Origin: JADHUC01 sp964623055 | GTDB taxonomy: Bacteria; Planctomycetota; Planctomycetia; Pirellulales; Pirellulaceae | NCBI GenBank assembly: GCA_964623055.1 | Contig: CAZURK010000028.1 | Location: forward strand, 1-64,000 | Direction: 5' to 3' | Length of the DNA: 64,000 bases | Shown: positions 34,792 to 42,476 of the stretch, in pieces | How positions within the stretch are numbered: position 1 is the stretch's first letter | Layout: each line of letters starts with the position of its first letter | Position numbers and translations under genes: made by a program | The notes under the pieces: model-generated | Database searches by the model: none | Told to the model about the DNA's origin: nothing | Seen by the model: only the letters and a program-made list of their open reading frames with translations

Positions 34792-36126
34792 ATGTTCTCG
34801 GTGCATAGAATTTCGTCTCTCGGCGGCGAACCGTGCTTCTTTGCTGACAGTCGCCGAGAAGCGGATCGGGGCGCGTGTAGTGCCAAGTCGTGGCGAGTCG
34901 CACTGCGATTTGTGACGTTCTTGGTCGGCATCCTATGCGTTACAGGTCTGGCCGTCCTGCGGGCTGCCGAGCCTTCGGTACCATCGGGCGGCGCGGCGCA
35001 GGGCAACGATACGCGGCTGCGATACCGTTGGAAGAAGGACGAGCCGTACGCGTATCGGTTTCGCATAGAAATGGCGGTGGGCGACGATCGTGTGGTCACG
35101 ACCGACGGCTCGATTATGTATAAGGCGCGCCCTGCCAGCGAGGTCGTGCCGGAGGAAGAGTCAGAGGGGACGGGAACGGCATTCGTTGTCGGCAGCGACG
35201 GCTACCTGGTCAGTTGTGCTCACGTCGTGGAGGGTGCGACGCGCATTGAAGTCACTCTGGCAGACAAACAGTATCCCGCTCGGGTCGTCGATTGGAACAA
35301 ACAACGAGACCTTGCATTGCTGCGTATCCAGGCCAGTGGTCTTCCGGAATTGCGATTGGGAGCGACGGAAGATGTTGAATTGGCACAGGAGGTCCGCGCG
35401 ATCGGCTATCCGTTGACCGATGTTTTGGGGCAAAGCGTCAAGGTCACTCGGGGCACGATCGCCGGCTTCGTCGACCGCAAGTCAGGGCGGCTGTTCCAGG
35501 TCGACGCCGCCATCAATCCAGGCAACAGTGGTGGTCCTTTGGTCGATCAACGAGGCGCAGTAGTCGGCGTCAATAGCGCCAAACTATCCGGTATGAGTGT
35601 TTCCAGCGTCGGCTTTTCGGTACCGGTCGACGAAGTGCGTCAGTTGCTGGAGCGCAACAACGTGAAATACTCCACCGCGGGTAGTGCCGCCAAGCTCGAC
35701 GGCCCCGCACTGGCACGCCGCGTCACGCCGGCGGTTGCCCTGGTCAGTGTCACCGTTGGTCCAGGTGGCTACGGGGTCGAGGAGAAATATGTGCTCGCGT
35801 TCAAGGGACAGATGTTCAACACCATCCGCGCCAAGAACGAGGAAGCTCGCAAGTGGCAGGTGGAACCGCCGCCGGGCGCGCGTTTGGTTCGCGATGAAGG
35901 GGCGCTGTTGATCGACGCCATCGGCGAAGTGCACGACATTCGGGCCGAAGTCCAACTTCCTTTCTTGATGGGCAGCCTGGGCCAAATCGCTTTCGAGCCC
36001 TTGGGTACGTCGAAGCCGCCTCGTTGGGAGCACGAGATCGCTACCACAGTGACGTTACCGAAAGCGACGGAGCGTTCCACGACCGTTGAAAACCCATTCG
36101 AAGATCCGTCATCCACCGTAATGTAG
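34792..36126 (+). CDS. membrane-anchored/secreted trypsin-like serine protease (HtrA-type)
   Basis: 444 residues. A hydrophobic segment (about 38-57, LRFVTFLVGILCVTGLAVL) serves as signal or anchor. An S1C protease domain follows with an intact triad: H144 in SCAHVV, D173 in QRDLALL and S246 in NPGNSGGPL. No PDZ domain is seen. A module of about 50 residues precedes the protease and a beta-rich domain follows it, ending abruptly in a Pro/Ser/Thr tail. The C-terminus looks short and adjoins a headless gene fragment that begins at about 36090, which suggests a recombination junction. A role in periplasmic protein quality control or in a conflict system with the nearby STAND gene are both possible. 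Confidence 0.78.
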   Translation: MFSVHRISSLGGEPCFFADSRREADRGACSAKSWRVALRFVTFLVGILCVTGLAVLRAAEPSVPSGGAAQGNDTRLRYRWKKDEPYAYRFRIEMAVGDDRVVTTDGSIMYKARPASEVVPEEESEGTGTAFVVGSDGYLVSCAHVVEGATRIEVTLADKQYPARVVDWNKQRDLALLRIQASGLPELRLGATEDVELAQEVRAIGYPLTDVLGQSVKVTRGTIAGFVDRKSGRLFQVDAAINPGNSGGPLVDQRGAVVGVNSAKLSGMSVSSVGFSVPVDEVRQLLERNNVKYSTAGSAAKLDGPALARRVTPAVALVSVTVGPGGYGVEEKYVLAFKGQMFNTIRAKNEEARKWQVEPPPGARLVRDEGALLIDAIGEVHDIRAEVQLPFLMGSLGQIAFEPLGTSKPPRWEHEIATTVTLPKATERSTTVENPFEDPSSTVM

Positions 36127-36479
36127 GCGATGAGGTAGGGCTAAGTCAGCTAATCATCAACCTGTTTGACTACGCCGCCCCAAAGTTGCAGGATCTGCAC
36201 CGAAACTGGCAAAAGCGAGATGGTGCTGGCCTCGTGTATCGGCGTCTCGATGTGACGCAGTGTCGCTTCATCTTGTTCGCATACGGGGATCTAGATCTCC
36301 AACACTACGCGGACTACTCCGAAAGAGTTTCCCTCGTGCGGAGGACGTTTAGGTCTCTGGATGAGATTCGCATCCCAACAACCAAGGCTGGTAATCCCGT
36401 TCACCCGATGAACTGGCAAAGAAACAAGCTGATGTCTCAGATTGTCGCTACTATTGAAGCCCACACCGGTCGGTGCTAA
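36090..36479 (+). pseudogene. 3' fragment of an unrecognised gene
   Basis: The frame is open from 36090 to the stop at 36477-36479 (129 sense codons) but contains no ATG or GTG at a usable place; a TTG at 36186 is the first candidate. The product (LSQLIINLFDYAAPKLQDLH, then FILFAYGDLDLQHYADYSE and HPMNWQRNKLMSQIVATIE) has normal protein composition and a coding feel. No family is recognised. It overlaps the end of the protease gene in another frame. Its 5' part seems to have been replaced. The stretch 36480-36587 holds nothing else. Confidence 0.45.
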
Positions 36480-36587
36480 CAGATTGCCGCCTATCCCATC
36501 TGCTGCTGCGAGTTCTCCACGGTCGGCCCGTGGCAGGTAGGATAAGGCCCAATTTGATACACTCCGGGCTCCGCCGCGAGACGTGTT

Positions 36588-37994
36588 ATGGGTGCTCAAC
36601 ATTTTGTCGGCAGAGCGGACGCGCTAAGGCAAGTCCACGACGTGTTGACGGGCGTCGGAACTGCAGGCGGCAATCTCACGGTGCAGAGCATCGAGGGCCC
36701 TGGCGGCATCGGGAAGACTTTCCTGTTCGACCACGCCCTTGCAGGAATTGACCTGACTGCTCGAAACTACCTCACGCTCCGAATCAACAGCAATGAACCG
36801 TCCGAGCTGACTTTGCTGCGAGCAATCGAGCGAATGGTGAACAACGCAGAGGCTGACGCGATACGGCATCGGCCATCCCGTTACTACTTTCCCTCAGTAG
36901 ATCGCGTTGTCACGGCAATCGAGACGATTCGAAGTGCGGCACGTGCTGAGTTTGAAGAGCAGCATCCTGACAACGACACTGCGATGAAGGCATTCCTTCG
37001 GTTTCTCGACTTGGCCTTCGAAGCGGGTAAACGCGTGAACGATGCGTTCCCGATTACAGAGAAATACGTCAACGCCCGCAAATTGGCTCCGGCGCAACGG
37101 TTGATCGAGGCCACTGTCCCCTTGATGGGCAGCTTGCGGAAAGAGGCGCGGCGATGGTTTGAAACCGTCGGGTGGTTTAGCCAATCACGAGCCTTGCGGA
37201 ACTCCGTCAAAGAGAATGCGTGTCGTCCATTGGCCAATGGCCTCGTGTCAGATTTGTCAGCGATACTAACAAGATATCGTACCCAGGATCGTCTCAAGGC
37301 GACGCACGGGAAGGTCAGGGGTATCGACCGCCTGCTTCTTGTCCTGGATGACTACGAGAGGCTGCAGTACTCGCTCGGCGAGTTTCTTGTGTGTCACTTG
37401 CTTCCTACACTGCGGTCCGTCAACTTCCAATCAGTGGTTTTCGTTCTGGGGCGCGATCAGCTCGCGGCAACGCATCCAGCGTGGGACCATCACCTAAAGG
37501 CGAATATGTTGCAGTGCATTGAACTGTCTCCGTTTTCGAAACACGAGATGGATCAGTTGGTCGAATCGTACGGAGTGACATCGCCTAGTGAAAAGCAACG
37601 TGCTTGGAATGACACCCAAGGCTACCCATACTACGTTCAGCTCTGGATCGAAGAAATGGAGTCAGGAGGACGGACCGCGTTAATGCTCAAACGATTTCAC
37701 GACCGAACAACACGGTGGATGGGAGAACGCGAAAGGGGATGGCTTCAGCACATGTTGTTTCTGGATGCCGTCAACAAACGCACGTTGCGAGCTATGCTTG
37801 ACGACGGTCGCGAGGCCGAAGAGGCGTTCGCGTGGTTCGAGCGAGCAGGCTCTGTACGGGATACGTCTGGAAGCTTCTTTCGTGTCCGTGGATATCTCCG
37901 ATCGCGGCTGATTGACTATTTGCGAGCCAGCGACCCGGAACGATGCGAGCAACTACAACGAAAGGGCGAAGCTGCCATGAACATCCACGGCTAG
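36588..37994 (+). CDS. STAND/AAA-type P-loop NTPase
   Basis: 468 residues. It starts with FVGRADALRQV, the box that commonly opens STAND NTPases, then Walker A EGPGGIGKT (K43, T44) and Walker B LLLVLDDYE (D254, D255). The helical region after it contains a GYPYYVQLW motif, the GxP element of STAND winged-helix linkers. The C-terminus has a winged-helix-like FRVRGYLRSRLIDYLR. No TPR, WD or effector domain is present, so it is short for a STAND protein and may partner with a separate effector. The trypsin-like protease and the fragment upstream are candidates by position. No strong ribosome-binding site is seen. Confidence 0.75.
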   Translation: MGAQHFVGRADALRQVHDVLTGVGTAGGNLTVQSIEGPGGIGKTFLFDHALAGIDLTARNYLTLRINSNEPSELTLLRAIERMVNNAEADAIRHRPSRYYFPSVDRVVTAIETIRSAARAEFEEQHPDNDTAMKAFLRFLDLAFEAGKRVNDAFPITEKYVNARKLAPAQRLIEATVPLMGSLRKEARRWFETVGWFSQSRALRNSVKENACRPLANGLVSDLSAILTRYRTQDRLKATHGKVRGIDRLLLVLDDYERLQYSLGEFLVCHLLPTLRSVNFQSVVFVLGRDQLAATHPAWDHHLKANMLQCIELSPFSKHEMDQLVESYGVTSPSEKQRAWNDTQGYPYYVQLWIEEMESGGRTALMLKRFHDRTTRWMGERERGWLQHMLFLDAVNKRTLRAMLDDGREAEEAFAWFERAGSVRDTSGSFFRVRGYLRSRLIDYLRASDPERCEQLQRKGEAAMNIHG

Positions 37995-38023
37995 CCAATC
38001 GGTAGGCACTCGGAGGAAAGACA

Positions 38024-38253
38024 ATGTCGCTCGAAACGATGATTGGAAGTCTGAGCCGGGAAGAGAAGCTGGCGGCGATGGACCTCATCTGGCAGGATCT
38101 GACGACTGATCCGCAGTCATTTGCGTTTCCCAAGTGGCACGAAAGGTTGTCGCCGATCGACTCAAGAATCCTGCTTCGGGGCAGGCGTTGCCTCTGACGG
38201 AGGCGAAGGCAGAAATCAAGGAAGCGATTAATGCGAGTCGAGCTCCGAGTTGA
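38024..38253 (+). pseudogene. frameshifted addiction-module antitoxin
   Basis: ATG 38024 (CGGAGGAAAG upstream) encodes MSLETMIGSLSREEKLAAMD, LIWQDL and then FPKWHE, the N-terminus of the TIGR02574-type antitoxin family. The frame then stops at 38197. If one base is compensated near 38147, the next frame continues as VVADRLKNPASGQALPLTEA and AKAEIKEAINA to 38253, overlapping the toxin start as intact pairs do. The antitoxin is therefore probably broken by a one-base indel. Confidence 0.6.
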
Positions 38254-38512
38254 AGCCCGCCGTGGCTTGGTTGAAGGGGCGTTATTCTGCGAGCAGCAAC
38301 GCGAAGGGCACGGTCACTACTTCACGGACTGTCCTTTCGAGGATCTCGGTCGACTTGAGAGCGAAGCCGACATGGTGAATCACCGAAAGTCTTGGCGACT
38401 TCCGCTACGGCGGGTAAGGATGTGTCTGCCGCTCGCCATATGTGCAATCGCAACGTCCTCCGAACGGTACCTGCTGAAGGATAAGCAGTACGCGAGCGGC
38501 GTCAATCTGTGA
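38231..38512 (+). pseudogene. decayed ParE/RelE-type toxin
   Basis: 93 residues. The N-terminus MRVELRVEARRGLVEGALF followed by CEQQREGHGHYF matches the ParE pattern, with Cys where Tyr is usual before EQQ and GHG where GLG is usual. The second half keeps only a faint trace (LPLAICAIATS) of the beta strands that normally end in a conserved Arg-x-Pro. Together with the frameshifted antitoxin, this is a dying toxin-antitoxin locus. Its end overlaps the convergent kinase gene by 11 bases. Confidence 0.5.
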
Positions 38513-40868
38513 TGGCGAAGGCTCGCCGGACTTCGTTCCGGTTCAGCGTAACCAAGGCCAGGATTCCGAAGATTAGGGTCAGCGGCCATGCAGGGCCGCT
38601 GGGAAGGAGCGCAATGATGCCGGCTAGCATTGCGCTCGAATACCACCGCAATCGAAGCATCTGAATCGCACCGAACAGAATCGCTATGCCACACAACGCC
38701 ATCATTCCGGCTGCGAGCAAAAGGAGAATGTTTGACGCGGGTGTTCGATAGTCCGCAAAAATGGACACGACGAATACAACCGCAATTGCCAGATTGATAC
38801 TGCTGAAAATCAGGAGGTTAATCGCCGGCCCCCTCAGTTTACGCCTGGCACCTGCCCTTAGATCCGCCGGATCAATGGGTTTCGGTGGAAGCGCCGAGGC
38901 TTGGGCCAATTCGGCGGCGGCATTTCGAATATCCTCCTGGTCACGACGCGCCTGCTCGGTGAACGCTTGCCGCACAGCGCTACGTTGCAGGATGGCCCAC
39001 GTCCAGATTGCCACCGGAAGTCCCACGATCCAACCTGCGTGGATGGGCAGTGCCGACAAGGCGACCACCCCCCATGTCAACCCATATCCCCTAAGTTCTC
39101 GTGCCCTGGCAGACGCCACCAATGTGGCAACCCCGAACGCCACGTGCATTGCGGCCCAGGTGGTAAAGCCGGCAATCCCAAGAAGAGGAATCCATAGTGC
39201 TTCCGAGTCTATCCGGTATTCCGCGTTCGGCGTACCCGTGATCCCAGGCGGCGAAAACCACGTCACAAACGCCCCAATACCCGCCAAGACAGCAATCATA
39301 CCCAGGATGCAGTTCAGCCAGCCAACAACCTGCAACCCCATCGCCGGCCCTTGTACTTGATGTCGAGCGATTGCGAGATTACTTTCCACGTCGTGTGCGG
39401 AACGCGTTTCGCTGGCGGCTGCCTCGTCTGTCGAGCCGGCCGCAGTGCCGATCACCGATTTCTCGTCTGCTGCCGGTTCGCCAAACAGGTCTCGATTCAC
39501 TGTATCGACGAATCGAGTCGCCGTTTCGACGTCCGAGTGGGCGATGCGGAATACGGCCTTTCCTTGACGACTGTTGGGTATCTCAGACACGCTTTGCATG
39601 GAGTCTGTTTGTAGGACGAGTATCGTCGTAGCAAACCACCACCCTCGCAGCCGAAGTGATACGATGTCGTCAACGGGAACCGAAGCGGTCTGGGGATCGG
39701 ACACGATGGCTCCGGTCAGGGCGTTGCGGATGTCGTACTCCAGCGTGAGCGCGAGCCCGTCGTAGCGCATGATCCCGTACGCGTGCCGCATAACCTCGAA
39801 CTTGCGCGAGATATTGTGAATGGCAAACGGCAGCGTCAACGGACGGTTCTTGCGGGCTGGAATCGCGCCGTGGCCGTCCGGCCCGTGCCTGGCTTGTTCG
39901 TAGGGCGAACAGGCTTCGACGGCCGACTTGACGTCGCTTGCGTGTTGGTATCGACGGTCTGGCTCCTTGGCCAGGGATCGCATGACCACGCTGTCCAGAC
40001 CAGCACCGACATTTGCTTTCTGTGACGGCGGGGCAAACTGCCCCAAGGGCAATTCGCCGGTCAATAACTCGTAGAACACAACGCCCAGAGAGTAGATGTC
40101 CGCCCGATGATCGACCTCCGTAGGCTTCTCCCATTGCTCGGGGGCCATGTAGTGCGGCGTTCCCATGACCTGTTGTGTGCCGGTCAGAGCCATCTGCTCA
40201 GACGTTGGAACAAGCAACTTGGCCAAGCCAAAATCGGCGATCTTCACTCGGCCATCTTTGCCCAGCAGAATGTTCTCCGGCTTGATGTCACGATGCACGA
40301 CGCCGTTGTCGTGGGCGTATTGTAAAGCTTCACAGATTTGCGGAACGATCGTCAGGGCTTCTCGCGGCTGAAGGCTACCAGCGCGAATCGTGCGGCGCAG
40401 GTCGACTCCGTCCACGTACTCCATCACAAGATAGTAGTACTGCCCGGCTTCGCCGAATTCAAAAACCATGACCACATTCGGATGGGACAGTTTCGCCAGT
40501 GCCCGGGCCTCGCGCGTGAAACGTTCGGCGAATGCGGGGTCACGGTCTGGATCCGGCGGTAGGACTTTCAAGGCCACGGGGCGATCCAGTGACGTCTGCC
40601 GGGCCCTGTAAACGGCTCCCATGCCGCCACATCCCAGAAGCTGTTCGATCTCTAATTGCGGGAAATGCGGGGCCAGGTCCTCGATCGCCGGTGATTGGAA
40701 GCGGGATCCCGGCGGATGTGACTTGGTAACGTCGGCCTCCGATGAACTCCCGTTGTCTTCGCCTAAGGCCAAGTGCATCATGCAGTTGGGGCAAATTCCT
40801 TGCGGAACGTCTGCCGGCAATGGAGATCGGCAATGGGCACATCGGCGGGTGTCAGGCACGGTCGGCAT
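38502..40868 (-). CDS. Ser/Thr protein kinase with zinc ribbon and C-terminal membrane helices
   Basis: 788 residues. An N-terminal zinc ribbon has C10, C13, C26 and C29. A Hanks-type kinase domain follows with glycine loop G79-CGGMG, catalytic Lys K101, HRDIKPENIL, DFGLAK, and TPHYMAPEQW in the activation segment. An intermediate domain (about 350-480) comes next, then at least six hydrophobic helices in the last 270 residues. The protein would phosphorylate Ser/Thr in the cytoplasm and sense a signal at the membrane. It is divergent from an ECF sigma factor; that kinase-sigma pairing is a known planctomycete arrangement in which the kinase probably controls the sigma factor. The ATG lies at 40868. 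Confidence 0.92.
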   Translation of the reverse strand: MPTVPDTRRCAHCRSPLPADVPQGICPNCMMHLALGEDNGSSSEADVTKSHPPGSRFQSPAIEDLAPHFPQLEIEQLLGCGGMGAVYRARQTSLDRPVALKVLPPDPDRDPAFAERFTREARALAKLSHPNVVMVFEFGEAGQYYYLVMEYVDGVDLRRTIRAGSLQPREALTIVPQICEALQYAHDNGVVHRDIKPENILLGKDGRVKIADFGLAKLLVPTSEQMALTGTQQVMGTPHYMAPEQWEKPTEVDHRADIYSLGVVFYELLTGELPLGQFAPPSQKANVGAGLDSVVMRSLAKEPDRRYQHASDVKSAVEACSPYEQARHGPDGHGAIPARKNRPLTLPFAIHNISRKFEVMRHAYGIMRYDGLALTLEYDIRNALTGAIVSDPQTASVPVDDIVSLRLRGWWFATTILVLQTDSMQSVSEIPNSRQGKAVFRIAHSDVETATRFVDTVNRDLFGEPAADEKSVIGTAAGSTDEAAASETRSAHDVESNLAIARHQVQGPAMGLQVVGWLNCILGMIAVLAGIGAFVTWFSPPGITGTPNAEYRIDSEALWIPLLGIAGFTTWAAMHVAFGVATLVASARARELRGYGLTWGVVALSALPIHAGWIVGLPVAIWTWAILQRSAVRQAFTEQARRDQEDIRNAAAELAQASALPPKPIDPADLRAGARRKLRGPAINLLIFSSINLAIAVVFVVSIFADYRTPASNILLLLAAGMMALCGIAILFGAIQMLRLRWYSSAMLAGIIALLPSGPAWPLTLIFGILALVTLNRNEVRRAFAITD

Positions 40869-40986
40869 TCCTCAATGATAGAACGTTTGGTCATCTTTCT
40901 GTAACCCAGCCGGCAGGATAGGTTACTGGTAATTGCCAGAAAATTGTGTTGATCGTAGCCTCGCGAAATGCCCGCGATGCTAGTAC

Positions 40987-41056
40987 GTGGGGCACGTTTC
41001 TAACGTGCCGTACCTCACAAACTTCGAGACATTGGCACGTTAGTAACGTGCCCCAC
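40987..41056. repeat. REPIN-like inverted pair, GTGG class
   Basis: Left arm: GTGG then GGCACGTT-TCT-AACGTGCC. Right arm on the other strand: GTGG then GGCACGTT-ACT-AACGTGCC. It occupies most of the space between the divergent kinase and ECF sigma genes, so it lies in or near their promoters. The rest of 40869-41108 shows no gene. Confidence 0.7.
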
Positions 41057-41108
41057 AGTCACGAAGTCACGATCAAGGCCCCAGAAAACCGACAATTTTG
41101 GTTTTTGC

Positions 41109-41846
41109 ATGTCCGAACCCGGCAGATCACATTCGTCTCGTCAATCGTTCGCGACCACGCATTGGAGCGTTGTTGCCGCGGCGGGCAGCGAATCGTCGAC
41201 TCTCGCACGCGAAGCGTTGGCAACGCTGTGCAGTGCCTATTGGTACCCATTGTATGCCTATGTGCGCCATCGCGGGTATCAGACGGATGAGGCTCAGGAC
41301 CTGGTCCAGGGATTCTTCACTCAGTTGCTCGAAAAGGATCGCATCCGGGCGGCAGACCCCGCGCGAGGCCGTTTCCGATCGTTCATGTTGGCGTCTTTCA
41401 ACAATTTCGTAGCCAACCAACGTCGCGATGCGCAGACGATCAAGCGGGGAGGCAGTTATCGAGTGTTGTCGTTGGACTTCGATTCTGGCGAAGACCGATA
41501 TCATTTGGAGCCGTCGCACGAAGTCACCCCCGAGGTGATCTTTCAACGACGGTGGGCGATGACGGTATTGGACAACGCGGTCGGGCGATTGCAGCAGGAG
41601 TTCGAACAGGCAGGCAAGGCGGACCAGTTTGCGATCTTGAAAGTCTTTCTGGGTGGTGAATCAGAACTCCCAGCGTATCGCGACGTCGCCGAAGAACTGA
41701 ATACGACCGAAGGCGCAGTCAAGGTTGCCGTGCACCGCCTGCGACGCCGGTGTGGCGAGATTCTACGCGACGAGATCGCACAGACCGTGACATCCGACGA
41801 AGACGTTGATCAGGAACTGCGCGATCTTTTTGCGGACCTAAGGTAG
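41109..41846 (+). CDS. ECF RNA polymerase sigma factor
   Basis: 245 residues. Region 2 (about 30-100) contains YAYVRHRGYQTDEAQDLVQG and FRSFMLASFNNFVAN. Region 4 (about 165-220) contains AYRDVAEELNTTEGAVKVAV followed by HRLRRR, the helix-turn-helix that reads the -35 box. The sigma-3 region is absent, as in other ECF factors. A C-terminal tail of about 20 acidic residues follows. It is divergent from the zinc-ribbon Ser/Thr kinase, and no anti-sigma factor is adjacent, so phosphorylation by that kinase is the likely control. This matches the planctomycete-rich kinase-associated ECF groups. Confidence 0.9.
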   Translation: MSEPGRSHSSRQSFATTHWSVVAAAGSESSTLAREALATLCSAYWYPLYAYVRHRGYQTDEAQDLVQGFFTQLLEKDRIRAADPARGRFRSFMLASFNNFVANQRRDAQTIKRGGSYRVLSLDFDSGEDRYHLEPSHEVTPEVIFQRRWAMTVLDNAVGRLQQEFEQAGKADQFAILKVFLGGESELPAYRDVAEELNTTEGAVKVAVHRLRRRCGEILRDEIAQTVTSDEDVDQELRDLFADLR

Positions 41847-41879
41847 TCCCGCTCGTCATTCGATCTTGTGCGTGGGGCC

Positions 41880-41952
41880 GTAGGACGGATTGCCTAATCC
41901 GTCCGGTCTTCGATGACGGTCTCCGTTTCACGGATTAGGCAATCCGTCCTAC
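41880..41952. repeat. REPIN-like inverted pair, GTAGG class
   Basis: Left arm: GTAGG then ACGGATT-GCCT-AATCCGTCC. Right arm, read on the other strand: GTAGG then ACGGATT-GCCT-AATCCGT. It lies between the ECF sigma gene and the BlaI promoter and may also insulate the operon. Confidence 0.7.
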
Positions 41953-41972
41953 TGACAGCCAAATCGACACGC

Positions 41973-42047
41973 ACTAAAGTTTTCGTGAAATCTGATTGAC
42001 GAAAGCTTTAGTGACTGCTACACTGAAGTCCACTAAAGTCTTAGTGA
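41973..42047 (+). promoter_or_regulatory. blaI-blaR1 promoter with three BlaI-type operators
   Basis: TTGACG (41996-42001) and TACACT (42019-42024), 17 bases apart, form a good sigma-70-type promoter. Three similar 16-base near-palindromes surround it: ACTAAAGTTTTCGTGA (41973-41988), ACGAAAGCTTTAGTGA (41999-42014, inside the spacer) and ACTAAAGTCTTAGTGA (42032-42047, near the start of transcription). This is the pattern expected for autorepression by the BlaI-type repressor encoded just downstream. Confidence 0.8.
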
Positions 42048-42077
42048 ATCTCTGCACCCTGAGGCGAGAGTATCGTG

Positions 42078-42476
42078 ATGAAGAAGCTGCCACGCCCGAC
42101 TGATGTCGAACTGCGGATACTCGAAGTGTTTTGGGATCAAGGCCCCAGCACCGTCCGAGCCGCACACAATACGATCGTGGCTTCGCCCGAGCGGAAGGGC
42201 ACGAGCTACTCGACGACGCTCAAAATGATCCAAGTCCTTCACGAGAAGGGATTTCTTGAACGAGACGCTTCGGTGCGCCCGCAGGTCTATCGAGCAACGG
42301 TCTCGCGCGAGGCAACGCAACGTCATGTTGTCGAAGACATGGCCAAACGGCTGTTCGGTGGCGCAATGACCGAACTTGTGCAATGCGCGATTTCTTCCGG
42401 CGCCGTTTCGGAGTCGGAACTCAAAGAGATACAAGGCCTGATCCGCCAAGCAAAGAAAGGAAGTGATCGGTCATGA
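42078..42476 (+). CDS. BlaI/MecI-family transcriptional repressor
   Basis: 132 residues from ATG 42078; GTG 42075 is an alternative. A winged helix-turn-helix fills the first 80 residues (LPRPTDVELRILEVFWDQGP, then SYSTTLKMIQVLHEKGFLER). A C-terminal dimerisation helix carries the site normally cut by the receptor protease. It represses its own operon; the three operators upstream fit this. Its stop overlaps the start of the BlaR1-type gene (ATGA), so both proteins are made together. Confidence 0.92.
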   Translation: MKKLPRPTDVELRILEVFWDQGPSTVRAAHNTIVASPERKGTSYSTTLKMIQVLHEKGFLERDASVRPQVYRATVSREATQRHVVEDMAKRLFGGAMTELVQCAISSGAVSESELKEIQGLIRQAKKGSDRS

